Positions 16,357 to 25,230 of a stretch of DNA of 60,485 nucleotides are shown in pieces (position 1 is the first letter of the stretch; each line of letters starts with the position of its first letter). The stretch lies in the NCBI GenBank assembly GCA_003134505.1, contig PLBK01000037.1:29047-89531 (forward strand). Reading direction: 5' to 3'. Under the pieces are notes generated by a model. That model worked only from the letters and a program-made list of their open reading frames with translations, was not told the DNA's origin and did not search any database. The position numbers were made by a program, and so were the translations under genes. The DNA comes from Actinomycetota bacterium (lineage in GTDB: Bacteria; Actinomycetota; Thermoleophilia; Gaiellales; Gaiellaceae).

Positions 16357-17402
16357 CGGCGCGCGACCTCGAGGACGGCGTCGGCCCAGTGCTCGACCGA
16401 GTGGTGCTCCGCGACGCGGTCGTGCAGCGCCCGGCCGACGGTGGCGCGGGCGTCGGGCGGGAGCGAGGCGAGCGCGCCGATCCGCTCCGCGAGGTCGGCG
16501 GGGTCGTCCCGTGCGAACATCAGCTCGGCTTCGAGGCCGCCCGTGAGCTCGTCGAAGACGGGGTTCGAGACCACCACCGGCAGGCAGCTCGAGGCCGCCT
16601 CGTAGACGACCTTGTCGGGCGCGCCGGCCTCCATGTTGTTCACGAGCGCACCCGCCCGGGCGAGGACGTCCGGCACCTCCGAGCGCAGCACGGCATGGCC
16701 GAGCCGGACGCGCTTCTCGAGCCCGAGCTCGGCGACCAGGCGCTCGAGCTCGCCGCGGTGCTCCCGCTCGGCCGCATTGAGCGCCGGCCCGAAGCATTCG
16801 AGCCGTACGTCGAGGCCGCGCTCGAGCGAGAGCTGTACGCCGCGGAGGATCGTCTCGAGCCCTTTCGCCCGGGAGTAGCGTCCGAGCGCGACGAGCCGGA
16901 AGTCGCCGGTCGCCTTCGAGCGGTCGGAGCAGGGGAACTCCGCGAGATCGATGCCGTGCCCGATGGGCACCACCTTGCGCGAGTCGATCGGGAACGAGCG
17001 GCGGTCGACCGAGACGATCGCGGTCGCGGCACGTGCGGCGGCGTCGAGCGTCCACGAGCGTGCCCAGTGCGTGTACCAGAGCAGCAGCGGAACGCGGAGC
17101 GGGCGGACGAGCGGTGCAGCGAGCACGGCGTAGATCGGGCACATGTGAGCGATCACGGCGACCGGCCGGGGCACCAGCTCGCGCGCGAGCAGCGACTCGA
17201 AGCGGGCACCGCGACCCGCGCGCGTGCGCGCGGCGAACGAGAGCGAGCGGCAGTTGTCCGGCAGCGTCCCGGCCACCGTGCGGTCGGCGAGCACGACGAC
17301 CTCGTCCACCCTCGCCGCGAGCGCGCGGATCTTCGGCACGGTCGCCGCCAGCGCCGGATGGCCGGGGTCGACCTGCTGCGTGATGAAGACGAGCCGGCTC
17401 AC
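16353..17402 (-). CDS. GT4 family glycosyltransferase
   Basis: A 349-residue GT-B enzyme. It begins VSRLVFITQQVDPGHPAL; the acceptor domain includes VIAHMCPIYAVLAAP and LLLWYTHWARSW. The donor domain carries RLVALGRYSRAKGLETILRG, LGHAVLRSEVPDVLARAGALV and the degenerate donor motif NNMEAGAPDKVVYEAASSCLPVV. GTG 17402 is chosen because GAGGAG lies 5 nt upstream and the start follows the previous stop by 8 bases. The stop overlaps the next ATG (ATGA), which opens the palindromic repeat. Sugar specificity unknown. Confidence 0.85.
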   Translation of the reverse strand: MSRLVFITQQVDPGHPALAATVPKIRALAARVDEVVVLADRTVAGTLPDNCRSLSFAARTRAGRGARFESLLARELVPRPVAVIAHMCPIYAVLAAPLVRPLRVPLLLWYTHWARSWTLDAAARAATAIVSVDRRSFPIDSRKVVPIGHGIDLAEFPCSDRSKATGDFRLVALGRYSRAKGLETILRGVQLSLERGLDVRLECFGPALNAAEREHRGELERLVAELGLEKRVRLGHAVLRSEVPDVLARAGALVNNMEAGAPDKVVYEAASSCLPVVVSNPVFDELTGGLEAELMFARDDPADLAERIGALASLPPDARATVGRALHDRVAEHHSVEHWADAVLEVARR

Positions 17403-17410
17403 TGAGCTCC

Positions 17411-18289
17411 TCAAAAGAAGTCGGTGTCGCCGAGCGTGAGGCGCCACGCCGCGGGATCGGTGCTCAGCGTGCCCGTGAGCGCCTTCCCCATCAGCCTGAG
17501 CGTGTACGGGGCCGGGACGAAGCCGAGCGAGAGGAAGATCGAGCGCTGCTCGGGGGCGGGGAGCGCGATCATCGCCCGGGCGCTCGAGAGAGCGGCCGCT
17601 CGCCGCACAAGGCTCCGCAGCTCGCCTTCGGGCGCGACCATGTCCGCCAGCACCGCGATCTCCACCCGCTTGCGCGCGCGCCCGACGACCGCATGCCCCG
17701 ACTCTGTGCGCACGACGCGATAGCCCCGCGGGGAGTCGACGAAGCGCCAGTTGAGGTGCTCCGCGTCGCGGACGACGTGGTTCGGCCAGTCTGCGGCCGA
17801 GTCGGCCGGGTCGTCGAACCGGGCCGCCGCCGCCGGCGCGGGAGCCTGCCCGATCAGCGGCCGGGCCCAGACGCGCAGCCGCCCGATCTCGGTCCACCCG
17901 AGCGGTCCGAGGAAGATCGGCGCCGTCAGCCCGTTGGCGAACACGAGCGCGACGACCGCGCCTCTCTCCGCAGCCTCCCGCTCGTGCTTCTGTTCCAGCG
18001 CGGGGAAGATTCCGAGCCCACGCGCCGAGGGGTGCGTAACGGCGTGGACCGAGAAACCGGCCATGCGCTCCTCTCCGCCCACGACCATGCGGATGAGCGA
18101 ATGCGCCGCGGCGCCGACGACGCGGCCGTCCTTGCGCGCGACGGACATCAGGCTGCCCGTCGGATTCCGCGCGAACCACCAGTCGAACTCGGCGCCGGAC
18201 ATCGCCCTGTCGCCCCATGCCTCCTGCAGCAGGCCGAGGTAGGCCTCGCGGTCGGCGGGCTCGTACGGCGCGAGCTCGAACGCCGGCAT
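17411..18289 (-). CDS. GNAT-family acyltransferase of polysaccharide locus
   Basis: A 292-residue protein. The N-terminal half is a GNAT domain: GRVVGAAAHSLIRMVVGG, GFSVHAVTHPSARGLGIFPALEQ with the acyl-CoA-binding R/G-x-x-G/A loop, and VVALVFANGLTAPIFLGPLGWTEIGRL. The second half is a divergent domain ending AAWRLTLGDTDFF, a C-terminus I associate with GNAT proteins of exopolysaccharide clusters. It likely acylates an amino sugar. Its ATG overlaps the upstream stop as TAATG, so it is coupled to the deacetylase gene, giving an adjacent deacetylation/acylation pair. Confidence 0.75.
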   Translation of the reverse strand: MPAFELAPYEPADREAYLGLLQEAWGDRAMSGAEFDWWFARNPTGSLMSVARKDGRVVGAAAHSLIRMVVGGEERMAGFSVHAVTHPSARGLGIFPALEQKHEREAAERGAVVALVFANGLTAPIFLGPLGWTEIGRLRVWARPLIGQAPAPAAAARFDDPADSAADWPNHVVRDAEHLNWRFVDSPRGYRVVRTESGHAVVGRARKRVEIAVLADMVAPEGELRSLVRRAAALSSARAMIALPAPEQRSIFLSLGFVPAPYTLRLMGKALTGTLSTDPAAWRLTLGDTDFF

Positions 18290-19182
18290 TACTTCGTGGA
18301 CGTACCGAGCGCCGCGTTGAACAGCCGCCGCGCGTGCGTGCCCGCGACCGTGTCCTTGAGCGCGATCAGATCGCAGGCGCCGGAGAGCACGAGCTCGAAG
18401 GTGCGCGTCGGATACGGCTCGACGTTGTAGCGGTGGAGCTGCAGCGGGTCCGTGTGCCGCCCGTTCCCGCCGGAGATCGAGGTGAAGGCGACGTCGTAGC
18501 CCGCCTGCTTGAGCAGGCTCAGGTGGACGGGACGGTAGTGCGCCTCCGAGCCCTTCACGTAGGCGAAAGCGCGCACCGGGCGACCGAGCGCGTCCTCGAG
18601 CCGCAGCTTGGAGAGCGTGATCTCGCGCGCCGCCTCGTCCACCTCCAGGTCGGCGAGCGGCCGGTGCCCGATGCCGTGCGACTCGACGCGAACGCCCGCG
18701 CGCTCGAGCTCGTCCAGCTCGCTCCAGTCCAGCGTGGGGTTGACGATGCCTCGCGCGGCGAGATGCTCGTCGTGCGGCAGCGCTCGGCCGCCGCCGAGGT
18801 AGCCGATCGGCGCGAAGAGGACGGCCGGATAGCCGTGGCGCTGCAGGATCGGGACGGCGTTCTCCAGGTTGTCGCGGTACCCGTCGTCGAACGTGATCAG
18901 CACGGCCCGATCCGGCAGCGGCTTCCGCTCGACGTAGTGGTCGAGCACGTCATCGAGCGAGACCGCCGTGTAGCCGAGGTCGGCGAGCTGTGCCATCTGC
19001 TCCTCGAACTGACCGAGCGAGACGGTGACCGTGTTGCCGGCGAGGTCGTTGACCTTGTGGTACATGAGCACGCAGAGGGTCCGGTCGTGGACGCCGTCGA
19101 GCGCGCCGACGCCCGTGGCGGCCTCTCCGATCGAGCGGTAGACGCCGTTCTTCAGGACCTGCTTGAGCTCGTCGGCACGCAC
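18289..19182 (-). CDS. Polysaccharide deacetylase (NodB fold)
   Basis: A 297-residue enzyme. CVLMYHKV starts the barrel, then AVLITFDDGYRDNLENAVPILQRHGYPAVLF supplies the catalytic Asp pair, and RVESHGIGHRPLADL supplies the metal-binding His-x3-His. RAFAYVKGS and the late segment complete the fold. No signal peptide is seen with the GTG at 19182, chosen because it lies 4 bases after the upstream stop; a cytoplasmic or membrane-associated role on lipid-linked amino sugars is likely. The stop overlaps the GNAT start. Peptidoglycan is another possible target. Confidence 0.88.
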   Translation of the reverse strand: MRADELKQVLKNGVYRSIGEAATGVGALDGVHDRTLCVLMYHKVNDLAGNTVTVSLGQFEEQMAQLADLGYTAVSLDDVLDHYVERKPLPDRAVLITFDDGYRDNLENAVPILQRHGYPAVLFAPIGYLGGGRALPHDEHLAARGIVNPTLDWSELDELERAGVRVESHGIGHRPLADLEVDEAAREITLSKLRLEDALGRPVRAFAYVKGSEAHYRPVHLSLLKQAGYDVAFTSISGGNGRHTDPLQLHRYNVEPYPTRTFELVLSGACDLIALKDTVAGTHARRLFNAALGTSTK

Positions 19183-19186
19183 GGGA

Positions 19187-20281
19187 TCAGTGTAAAGCGC
19201 CCTCGACGAGCGCCCGCAGGCGCTCGGCGAACTGGTCCGGCGCCTGGTTCCAGTCGGGGAAGCTCGCGAGCGCCGCGCTCCCGAGCCGCTCGGCCAGCGC
19301 GCGGTCGGAGAGGGCCCGCACGAGCGCGTCCGCCAGCGCGTCCGTGTCCTCCGGATCGACGAGCAAGCCCTGCCTGCCGTCCTCGACCAGGTCGAGGATG
19401 CCGCCCGCACGGCTCGCGACGACCCCGCGGCCGCGAGCGAACGCCTCGATCACGACCCGGCCTAGGCCCTCGAAGCGGGAGGGCAGCACGAGAACGGTCG
19501 ATTCGTCGAGCTTCTGCGCGACCTGCTCGGGCGAGAGCTCGGGGAGGTGCACGGCGAGGCCGTCGGCGACGAGCCGGTCGATCGTCGAGTGCCGCGATCC
19601 CTTGCCGACGACGACGAGCGTGGCCCCGGGGAGCCGGGGTGCCGCCCGTCGCCACGCCGTCGCCAGGCCGTCCACATTCTTGTAGGCCTCGAGCACGCCG
19701 ACGAACAGCGCCGCCGGCTGCTCGGGGAGCGGCTGCACCGGCCGGGCGGTGAACGCGGACACGTCCGTGTAGCCCGTGATCACCGCGTCCGGCCGCACGC
19801 CGCGCGCCCGCTCCACCAGGCCGGCGGTATAGGAGGAAACCGCGCGAACGGCGTCAGCGTGCCGGACGGCGTACTCGTCGAGCGCGTCGACGAGCGGCGA
19901 GAGGAGGCGGCGTGCGGTCGAGCCGTACAGCCGGGTCGCGTGCTGCCAGTTCCCGTGCACCTCCAGGATCACGGGCGGCTTGTCTCCCCGGGCCAGCACT
20001 CGCCCGGCGATGACCAGGGTGGCCGTGCGCGGATCCTCGACCACGATCGCCTGCGGCCGGAAGGTGCGGATCGCACTGCGGACGCGCAGCGGCAGCGCGC
20101 CGTAGAACGAGCCGCCGACCAACTCGAACCGCTCGTCTCCCTTGTAACAGTCTGTTGCAAGGCGGGCGAGGACCCGGTAGTCGAGCTGCCGCTCGATCGC
20201 GATCCACTTCCTCTCCAGAGCGGGCGAGAGCGGCAGCGAGTACCGCGTCGGCCCGACGAACAGCACGCGCGGCCGGCTCAC
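19187..20281 (-). CDS. GT4 family glycosyltransferase (tandem paralogue 1)
   Basis: A 364-residue GT-B enzyme beginning RPRVLFVGPTRYSLPLSPAL. ILEVHGNWQHATRLYGS and VRAVSSYTAGLVERARGV are in the acceptor half; AALFVGVLEAYKNVDGLA, LVVVGKGSRHSTIDRL and PSRFEGLGRVVIEAFARGRGVVAS are in the donor half. It is closely related throughout to the next gene upstream, so the pair arose by tandem duplication. Residues about 40-47 (RLATDCYK) are encoded by a copy of the 23-bp palindrome and align without a gap to SAREGSPV in the paralogue. The GTG start overlaps the upstream stop (GTGA). Confidence 0.9.
   Translation of the reverse strand: MSRPRVLFVGPTRYSLPLSPALERKWIAIERQLDYRVLARLATDCYKGDERFELVGGSFYGALPLRVRSAIRTFRPQAIVVEDPRTATLVIAGRVLARGDKPPVILEVHGNWQHATRLYGSTARRLLSPLVDALDEYAVRHADAVRAVSSYTAGLVERARGVRPDAVITGYTDVSAFTARPVQPLPEQPAALFVGVLEAYKNVDGLATAWRRAAPRLPGATLVVVGKGSRHSTIDRLVADGLAVHLPELSPEQVAQKLDESTVLVLPSRFEGLGRVVIEAFARGRGVVASRAGGILDLVEDGRQGLLVDPEDTDALADALVRALSDRALAERLGSAALASFPDWNQAPDQFAERLRALVEGALH
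20140..20162. repeat. 23-bp palindromic repeat, copy 2 (inside coding sequence)
   Basis: Plus-strand arms CCTTGTAACA and TGTTGCAAGG flank GTC; one base of the left arm differs from copies 1 and 3. It lies within the GT4 gene, about 40 codons from its start, and is read in a different frame from the other copies (LATDCYK rather than LQQSVAR). Confidence 0.8.
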
Positions 20282-21375
20282 CTCCGCACCTGCTCCACGA
20301 GCTCTCGCGTGCGCGCGGCGTAGTCCTCAGGCGTCGCGATCCAGGCCTCGGCGCTCGGCCGCGCCGCCGCCGCCAATCGCCCGACCAGCGCCCGGTCGGA
20401 GAGCACGCGCACGAGCGCCTCAGCGAGCGCCGCCGGATCGCGTGGCTCCACGAGCAGCCCGTTCTCGCCGTCGCGGATCAGATCGGTGATGCCGCCGACC
20501 CGGCTGGCGACGACGGCGCGTCCCCGGCAGAGCGCCTCGACCACGATCCGGCCGAGCCCCTCGGAGCGTGACGGCAGCACGAGCACGGTGGCCGCGTCGA
20601 GCACGCCGGCAATCTCCTCGTTCGGCAACTCGGGCGTCCACTCGGCCTGCCCGGGAAGCTCCCGCACGAGCGCCTGGACGACGTGCGCGCGGCTCCCGTT
20701 CCCGACGATCCGGAGCTTCACGCCCGGCACGCGCGGAGCCGCGAGCCGCCAGGCCTCGGCGAGCCCGTCGACGTCCTTGTAGCGCTCGAGGACGCCCACG
20801 AACAGCGCCTCCGGCTGCTCCGGCAGCGGCACGATCGGCCCCAGGAACCGATCGAGGTCCATGAACGCCGGGAACGTGGCCGTGGGCTCGACGCCGGCCG
20901 CGCGCACCAGCCCGGTCGTGTAGCTCGAGATCGTGCGCACCGCGTCGACGCGCCGGACGGCCGCGAGCGCGAGCCGGTCGGCCGCCGGCGCGAGCAGCTG
21001 CCGCGCGCCCGAGCCGTACAACCGTGTCGCCGTCCGCCAGTCACCGTGGACCTCGAGGACGACGGGCGGACTCACGTGCGCGAGCAGGACGGCGGCGGCC
21101 TCGTACGGGCTCTGGACGAGCACGGCGTCGGCAGGGAAGTCGCGGAGCTCCCGCCGCACCCGGAACGGCAGCGCCGCCCAGAAGCGCAGCCCGTCGAGGG
21201 GATTGCGAGGCGGCACGAGGTGGAACGTCTCGTCACGGACGGGCGAGCCCTCCCGGGCGCTCGCGAGCACGCGCACGTCGAGCTCGCGCGCCAGTGCGTC
21301 GAACTTCCGCCGGAGATTCGCATCGAGGGGAAGCCGGTACCGGCTCCGCCCGACGATCAGGACGCGCGGCTTCAC
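20278..21375 (-). CDS. GT4 family glycosyltransferase (tandem paralogue 2)
   Basis: A 365-residue GT-B enzyme with the same layout as the neighbour downstream: PRVLIVGRSRYRLPLDANL, VLEVHGDWRTATRLYGS, VRTISSYTTGLVRAAGV, ALFVGVLERYKDVDGLAEAW, LRIVGNGSRAHVVQAL and PSRSEGLGRIVVEALCRGRAVVAS. It lacks the palindrome-derived segment. Its GTG start overlaps the upstream stop (GTGA) and its own stop overlaps the next start. The duplication suggests two successive, chemically similar sugar additions. Confidence 0.9.
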   Translation of the reverse strand: MKPRVLIVGRSRYRLPLDANLRRKFDALARELDVRVLASAREGSPVRDETFHLVPPRNPLDGLRFWAALPFRVRRELRDFPADAVLVQSPYEAAAVLLAHVSPPVVLEVHGDWRTATRLYGSGARQLLAPAADRLALAAVRRVDAVRTISSYTTGLVRAAGVEPTATFPAFMDLDRFLGPIVPLPEQPEALFVGVLERYKDVDGLAEAWRLAAPRVPGVKLRIVGNGSRAHVVQALVRELPGQAEWTPELPNEEIAGVLDAATVLVLPSRSEGLGRIVVEALCRGRAVVASRVGGITDLIRDGENGLLVEPRDPAALAEALVRVLSDRALVGRLAAAARPSAEAWIATPEDYAARTRELVEQVRR

Positions 21376-22496
21376 GCGGCCGCGCGGGCGAGGATCTCTT
21401 CGAGCTGCCCGTAGATCCGCTCCGCCGAGAACCGCTCCGCCGACGGAGCCGCCGCGGCCGTCAGCCGGGCTCGCAACTCCTCGTCTGCGAAGAAACGGCG
21501 GATGGCCTCCGCCAGCGCCCGGGAGTCTCCGGGCGGCACCATCAGCCCGTTGACGCCATCCTCGAGCACCTCCGTGACGCCTCCGGCCGCCGTCGCGAGG
21601 ACCGGCGTCCCGACCGCGAGCGCCTCGACGACAACGTGCGGAAAGTTCTCCCAGCTGGACGAGAGCAGCACCGCGTCCGCGGCCCGGAGGAGCTCGAACA
21701 CGACCGACCGCGGCTGCGCGCCGAGGAAGCGGGCTCGTCCTTCGAGGCCGAGCTCACGGGCGAGCGCCTGCACCTGCTCGCGGTCGGGCCCGTCCCCGGC
21801 CAGAACGAGGGAGACGCCGTCGTTCACACGGAGCGCCTCGAGTGCGACGTCGAGCGACTTCTGGGGCGCGAGACGGCCCGCGAAGACAAGCGTCGGCCCG
21901 TCGAAGCCGTGCTTGCGCCGTAGCTGGTCGCGATCGGGGAGATCGGGCGCGATCACCGGGTTCGGGAGGACCGAGATCCGGGCGGGATCGATCCCCCACC
22001 CGGCGGCAAGGTCGCGCAGGGACGCGCTCGGGCAGACGAGCCCGGCCGTTCGAGCGAGAGCGAAGCCGCGCATCGCGCGGAGGACGCCCAAACGGATGCC
22101 GCGCGTGTGCTGGAACTCGTCGAGCGGGACGGGCGCGAGCCCGTAGCGCAGCGCACGCTCGTAGACCGGGTCGGCGGTCAGCTTGAGGACGAGCGGCGTC
22201 CGGGCGAGCGAGGCGCCGAGGCCGCTACGTCCGACCATCCCGGTCGAATAGACGACGTCGGCGCGGCGCGCGGCGGTGGAGACGAGCCCGACGGTTCGAA
22301 GGTGCCGGAGCCCGACGGGGATGCGCCGCGACGCCCACCGGACGGGGTATGCCTCCGGCGCCGGCGCGCGATCGGCCGTGGTCACGACCTCGACCTGGTG
22401 GCCGCGGGCGAGCAGGAACTCCGCCACCTCCGGGGCGTGGCTGGCCGGGCCCCCGACGTCGGGCGGCCAGATCCCCGAGACGATGAGGATCCTCAC
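21372..22496 (-). CDS. GT4 family glycosyltransferase
   Basis: A 374-residue enzyme beginning MRILIVSGIWPPDVGGPASHAPEVAEFLLARGHQVEVVT, the classic GT4 acceptor loop. TLVFAGRLAPQKSLDVALEAL, LVLAGDGPDREQVQAL, RFLGAQPRSVVFELLRAADAVLL and SSWENFPHVVVEALAVGTPVLA (donor E-x7-E) follow. The GTG start overlaps the stop of the flippase gene and the stop overlaps the next GT4 start, so four genes are read as one coupled run. It is probably a cytoplasmic, membrane-associated enzyme of repeat-unit assembly; sugar unknown. Confidence 0.9.
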   Translation of the reverse strand: MRILIVSGIWPPDVGGPASHAPEVAEFLLARGHQVEVVTTADRAPAPEAYPVRWASRRIPVGLRHLRTVGLVSTAARRADVVYSTGMVGRSGLGASLARTPLVLKLTADPVYERALRYGLAPVPLDEFQHTRGIRLGVLRAMRGFALARTAGLVCPSASLRDLAAGWGIDPARISVLPNPVIAPDLPDRDQLRRKHGFDGPTLVFAGRLAPQKSLDVALEALRVNDGVSLVLAGDGPDREQVQALARELGLEGRARFLGAQPRSVVFELLRAADAVLLSSSWENFPHVVVEALAVGTPVLATAAGGVTEVLEDGVNGLMVPPGDSRALAEAIRRFFADEELRARLTAAAAPSAERFSAERIYGQLEEILARAAA

Positions 22497-23821
22497 GGTG
22501 TCGTCGCTTCGGGGTCGAGCGGCGGCACGGCCGCGGCGGTTCGCGGCGCTCGTCGGATCCGCACCAGCAGCACCGACCAGAGCGCGCAGAAGACGACCGT
22601 CGAGACCAGAACGGCCCCGCCGGCACCGGTCACTCCCCAGGCGAGGCCGAACACGATCACGAGCGGGATCAGCACGATCGACTCGACGCCGTGGGCCAGG
22701 ACGCGCAGCCCGGGCCGGCCGATCGAGACGGGGAACGACTTCGACCAGCCCCAGATCACCTGGAGCGCGCCGGCGATCAGGATCAGCCGGGCCGCGCCGG
22801 CGGCCGAGGCCGCGTCGGCGGCGCCGTGCTTGCCGGGGTAGAAGACGATCCGCAGCAGATCCGGCATGAAGACGTAGAGCGGCGGGACGACGACCGCCAT
22901 CAGCGCCGTGGCGCCGATCGTGTACCGCCGCAGGCCGGCGAACACGTTCTCGAACGCGCCCTTCGACCAGTCGCGGGTCTGCTCGGTGAGCAGGATCAGC
23001 CGCACCGGCGACGAGAGGGAGGCGAATCCGTTCATCGGCGCCTGCGCGACGCGGAAGAAGCCGAGCGAGGTCGAGTTCGAGACGATGCCGAGCAGGATCG
23101 GCGACAGCGTCCCGCGCAGCGAGACGACGCCGGTCGCCAGGCTCGACTGCACGACGAAGTTGAGGATCCCGCGCCGGTGGGGGCCGAGCTGAGTCCGTTC
23201 GGCATGCGGGAAGCGGCGGAACGCGGCCACGCCGGCGCCGCCGAGGATCGCCGTCGCCGCGAGCTGGGAGACCACGAGGCCGACCACCGCCTCGGTGACG
23301 CCGTAGTGCGCCCCGATCGCGAGCCCGGCCAGTCGCAGCGCCATCGAGGACGCGAGCATCCAGCCGCGCACGTCGTAGCGGCCGTGCAGGATCAGCGCTG
23401 CGCTCGACACGCCCTCGGGGCTCTGCGCGAACGGCAGCAGCGCGGCGATCAGGAAGGGCGCCTGAAGCCCGTGGCCGTGGAAGATCCGGTCGGCGAACGG
23501 CGCCAGCGCGGCGAGCACGATCGCGGCGAGCAGGCCCCCCGCCGCCTTGACGGCGAGCGCCGCACGGAACAGCCGGCGCAGCCGGCCCCAGTCGCCGGCC
23601 GTCGTGTAGTCGAAGCCGTACTTGACCAGCGCCTCCTCGGCAGTGAAGTCGAGCAGCGTCTGGAAGAAGCCGGCGGTCACGATCACGGCAGAGAGAAAGC
23701 CGAAATGGACGTTGTCGAGCTGGCGCTTCGTCAGGACGGTTGCGAGGAAGCCGAACCCGACGGAGAGATAGATGCCCGCCGCAGCTGCGGAGCGGCGCCA
23801 GACAAGCGGCAAGCGCGCCAA
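22493..23821 (-). CDS. Wzx-type polysaccharide flippase (MOP superfamily)
   Basis: A 442-residue integral membrane protein with about 12-14 hydrophobic helices and a short basic start (ARLPLVWRRSAAAAGIYLSVG). The early FGFLSAVIVTAGFFQTLLDFTAEEALVKYGF segment and the charge distribution in the loops fit the MATE-like polysaccharide exporters that flip undecaprenyl-linked repeat units. The start is TTG at 23821; no other start is near. It is the first gene of a minus-strand run and shares a 23-bp divergent control region with the polymerase-like gene on the other strand, so flippase and polymerase can be expressed together. Confidence 0.85.
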   Translation of the reverse strand: MARLPLVWRRSAAAAGIYLSVGFGFLATVLTKRQLDNVHFGFLSAVIVTAGFFQTLLDFTAEEALVKYGFDYTTAGDWGRLRRLFRAALAVKAAGGLLAAIVLAALAPFADRIFHGHGLQAPFLIAALLPFAQSPEGVSSAALILHGRYDVRGWMLASSMALRLAGLAIGAHYGVTEAVVGLVVSQLAATAILGGAGVAAFRRFPHAERTQLGPHRRGILNFVVQSSLATGVVSLRGTLSPILLGIVSNSTSLGFFRVAQAPMNGFASLSSPVRLILLTEQTRDWSKGAFENVFAGLRRYTIGATALMAVVVPPLYVFMPDLLRIVFYPGKHGAADAASAAGAARLILIAGALQVIWGWSKSFPVSIGRPGLRVLAHGVESIVLIPLVIVFGLAWGVTGAGGAVLVSTVVFCALWSVLLVRIRRAPRTAAAVPPLDPEATTP

Positions 23822-23822
23822 A

Positions 23823-23842
23823 GCGGCCAGTATAGTGGCCGC
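23823..23842. promoter_or_regulatory. Divergent promoter within an inverted repeat (23-bp gap)
   Basis: Arms GCGGCCA and TGGCCGC flank GTATAG. The plus strand has TATAGT (23831-23836) 8 nt before GTG 23845. The minus strand has TATACT (23834-23829) 7 nt before TTG 23821. Both fit leaderless -10 boxes that overlap each other, so one symmetric element can serve both the flippase and the polymerase-like gene. Confidence 0.6.
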
Positions 23843-23844
23843 CG

Positions 23845-25230
23845 GTGGCCGTTCGACCGCACCACGTCCGTGCTCTGGCGGCTGGGCGGATTCTTCCGGT
23901 CTCCCTGCCGGCCTCGGCCGTGCTCGCCCTCGCGCTTCCGATCCTCTTCCTGCACGTCGACTACCAGCCGGGCTTCACCGTCCATACCGGCACGGCCAGC
24001 GAGCACATCGTGCTCTCCGACCTCGCCCTGCTCGTGGTGGGGGCGACCGCCCTCGTCGCCGGCGTGCGCCGAGGCTTCGCTCCGCTCCGCGCGGGCCTGC
24101 CGATCTGGATCGCCGGTGGGATCTTCCTCGCCGACGTCGGGGCCGCCAGCATCTACCCGAAGCTGTGGGCCTCCGGCTACGAGACGTCGACGCACGCCGT
24201 CACGGCGGCCAAGTTCGCGGAGTACGCGCTCCTGGCCGTCGCCGTCCCTCTGCTGCTGCGGACGCGCCGCGACGTCCAACTCGTCGTGGGGGCGCTCATC
24301 GCCTGGTCGATCGCGGCGACGGTGGCCGGCGTGGCCCAGATCTTCGGCGCCGACATCCTCGAGGCGTGGACGGCCGGCCGCCGTCAGCCTTCGTTCCTCG
24401 GACACCACGACTTCGCCGCGCTGTCGGGCGCGGCGCTCGCGATCTGCCTCGTCGGCATCGCGCTGCGACCCGTGTGGCGCCCCCGGACCGCCGTGCTGGC
24501 CGCGGCCGGCGTCTCGGGCATGATCGGAATCGTCATCTCCGCGTCGACCGCGGACGCTGCCGGCCTCGCGATCGCGGCCGCGGCGCTGCTCCTGGGCGCG
24601 CGGCTCCGCGGCTGGCTCGACCGGCGCCGCGCGCTCGCGATCGCCGCGATCACGGCAGTCGTGCTCGGCGGCGTCTTCGTCATGCGGGCCGGCGAGATCA
24701 ACCAGTTCCTGCGCTTCGTCGGGATCGAGCGGGCGAAGGTCGAGCAGAACGGCGTCCAGAGCTACGTCCAGCGGACGCTGCTCGTCTACATCGGCTGGCG
24801 GATCTTCGAGGACAACCCGATCGGGGGTGCAGGCTGGCAGGCGAGCTCGGAGCAACGCGTCTACGGCCCGTACCTGCCCGCCGCGCACCGCGAGTTCCCG
24901 GGGACGCCGGCGCTCGCGTTCCCGTCGCCGCAGCATCCGTGGGGCGTCCAGAACGCGTACGTCCAGGCCATGTCCGATCTCGGGGTGGTCGGTCTGATCG
25001 CCTTCCTCGGACTGCTCGCAACCGCGCTCGCAGTCGCAGCCCGCGCCGCCCTCCGCGCGCCGCCCGCGGTGGCCGTCACGGCGCTCGTCGCCCTCGTCTG
25101 GCTCGTCGTCGTGATGGGCGTCCTGAGCGCGCTCGGCCTGGTCGCCGGGATTCCGAGCGACGCGCTGCTCTGGCTCTCGCTAGGGTTCTGCGTCCTCGCG
25201 GCCGGAGGGAGGGAGCTTGTCCGTGCTTGA
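23845..25230 (+). CDS. O-antigen ligase/Wzy-type polymerase
   Basis: A 461-residue membrane protein with about eleven helices. Between late helices lies a large outside loop (about residues 300-375) with TLLVYIGWRIFEDNPIGGAGWQ and SPQHPWGVQNAYVQAMSDLGVVGLIAFL. The latter is the Wzy_C/WaaL signature region, where an N-x-Y-x-Q/H-x-x-x-x-x-G segment follows a long loop. It would polymerise or ligate lipid-linked repeat units outside the membrane. Start GTG at 23845, only 23 bp from the divergent flippase start. It overlaps the following methyltransferase gene by 14 bases. Confidence 0.82.
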   Translation: MAVRPHHVRALAAGRILPVSLPASAVLALALPILFLHVDYQPGFTVHTGTASEHIVLSDLALLVVGATALVAGVRRGFAPLRAGLPIWIAGGIFLADVGAASIYPKLWASGYETSTHAVTAAKFAEYALLAVAVPLLLRTRRDVQLVVGALIAWSIAATVAGVAQIFGADILEAWTAGRRQPSFLGHHDFAALSGAALAICLVGIALRPVWRPRTAVLAAAGVSGMIGIVISASTADAAGLAIAAAALLLGARLRGWLDRRRALAIAAITAVVLGGVFVMRAGEINQFLRFVGIERAKVEQNGVQSYVQRTLLVYIGWRIFEDNPIGGAGWQASSEQRVYGPYLPAAHREFPGTPALAFPSPQHPWGVQNAYVQAMSDLGVVGLIAFLGLLATALAVAARAALRAPPAVAVTALVALVWLVVVMGVLSALGLVAGIPSDALLWLSLGFCVLAAGGRELVRA

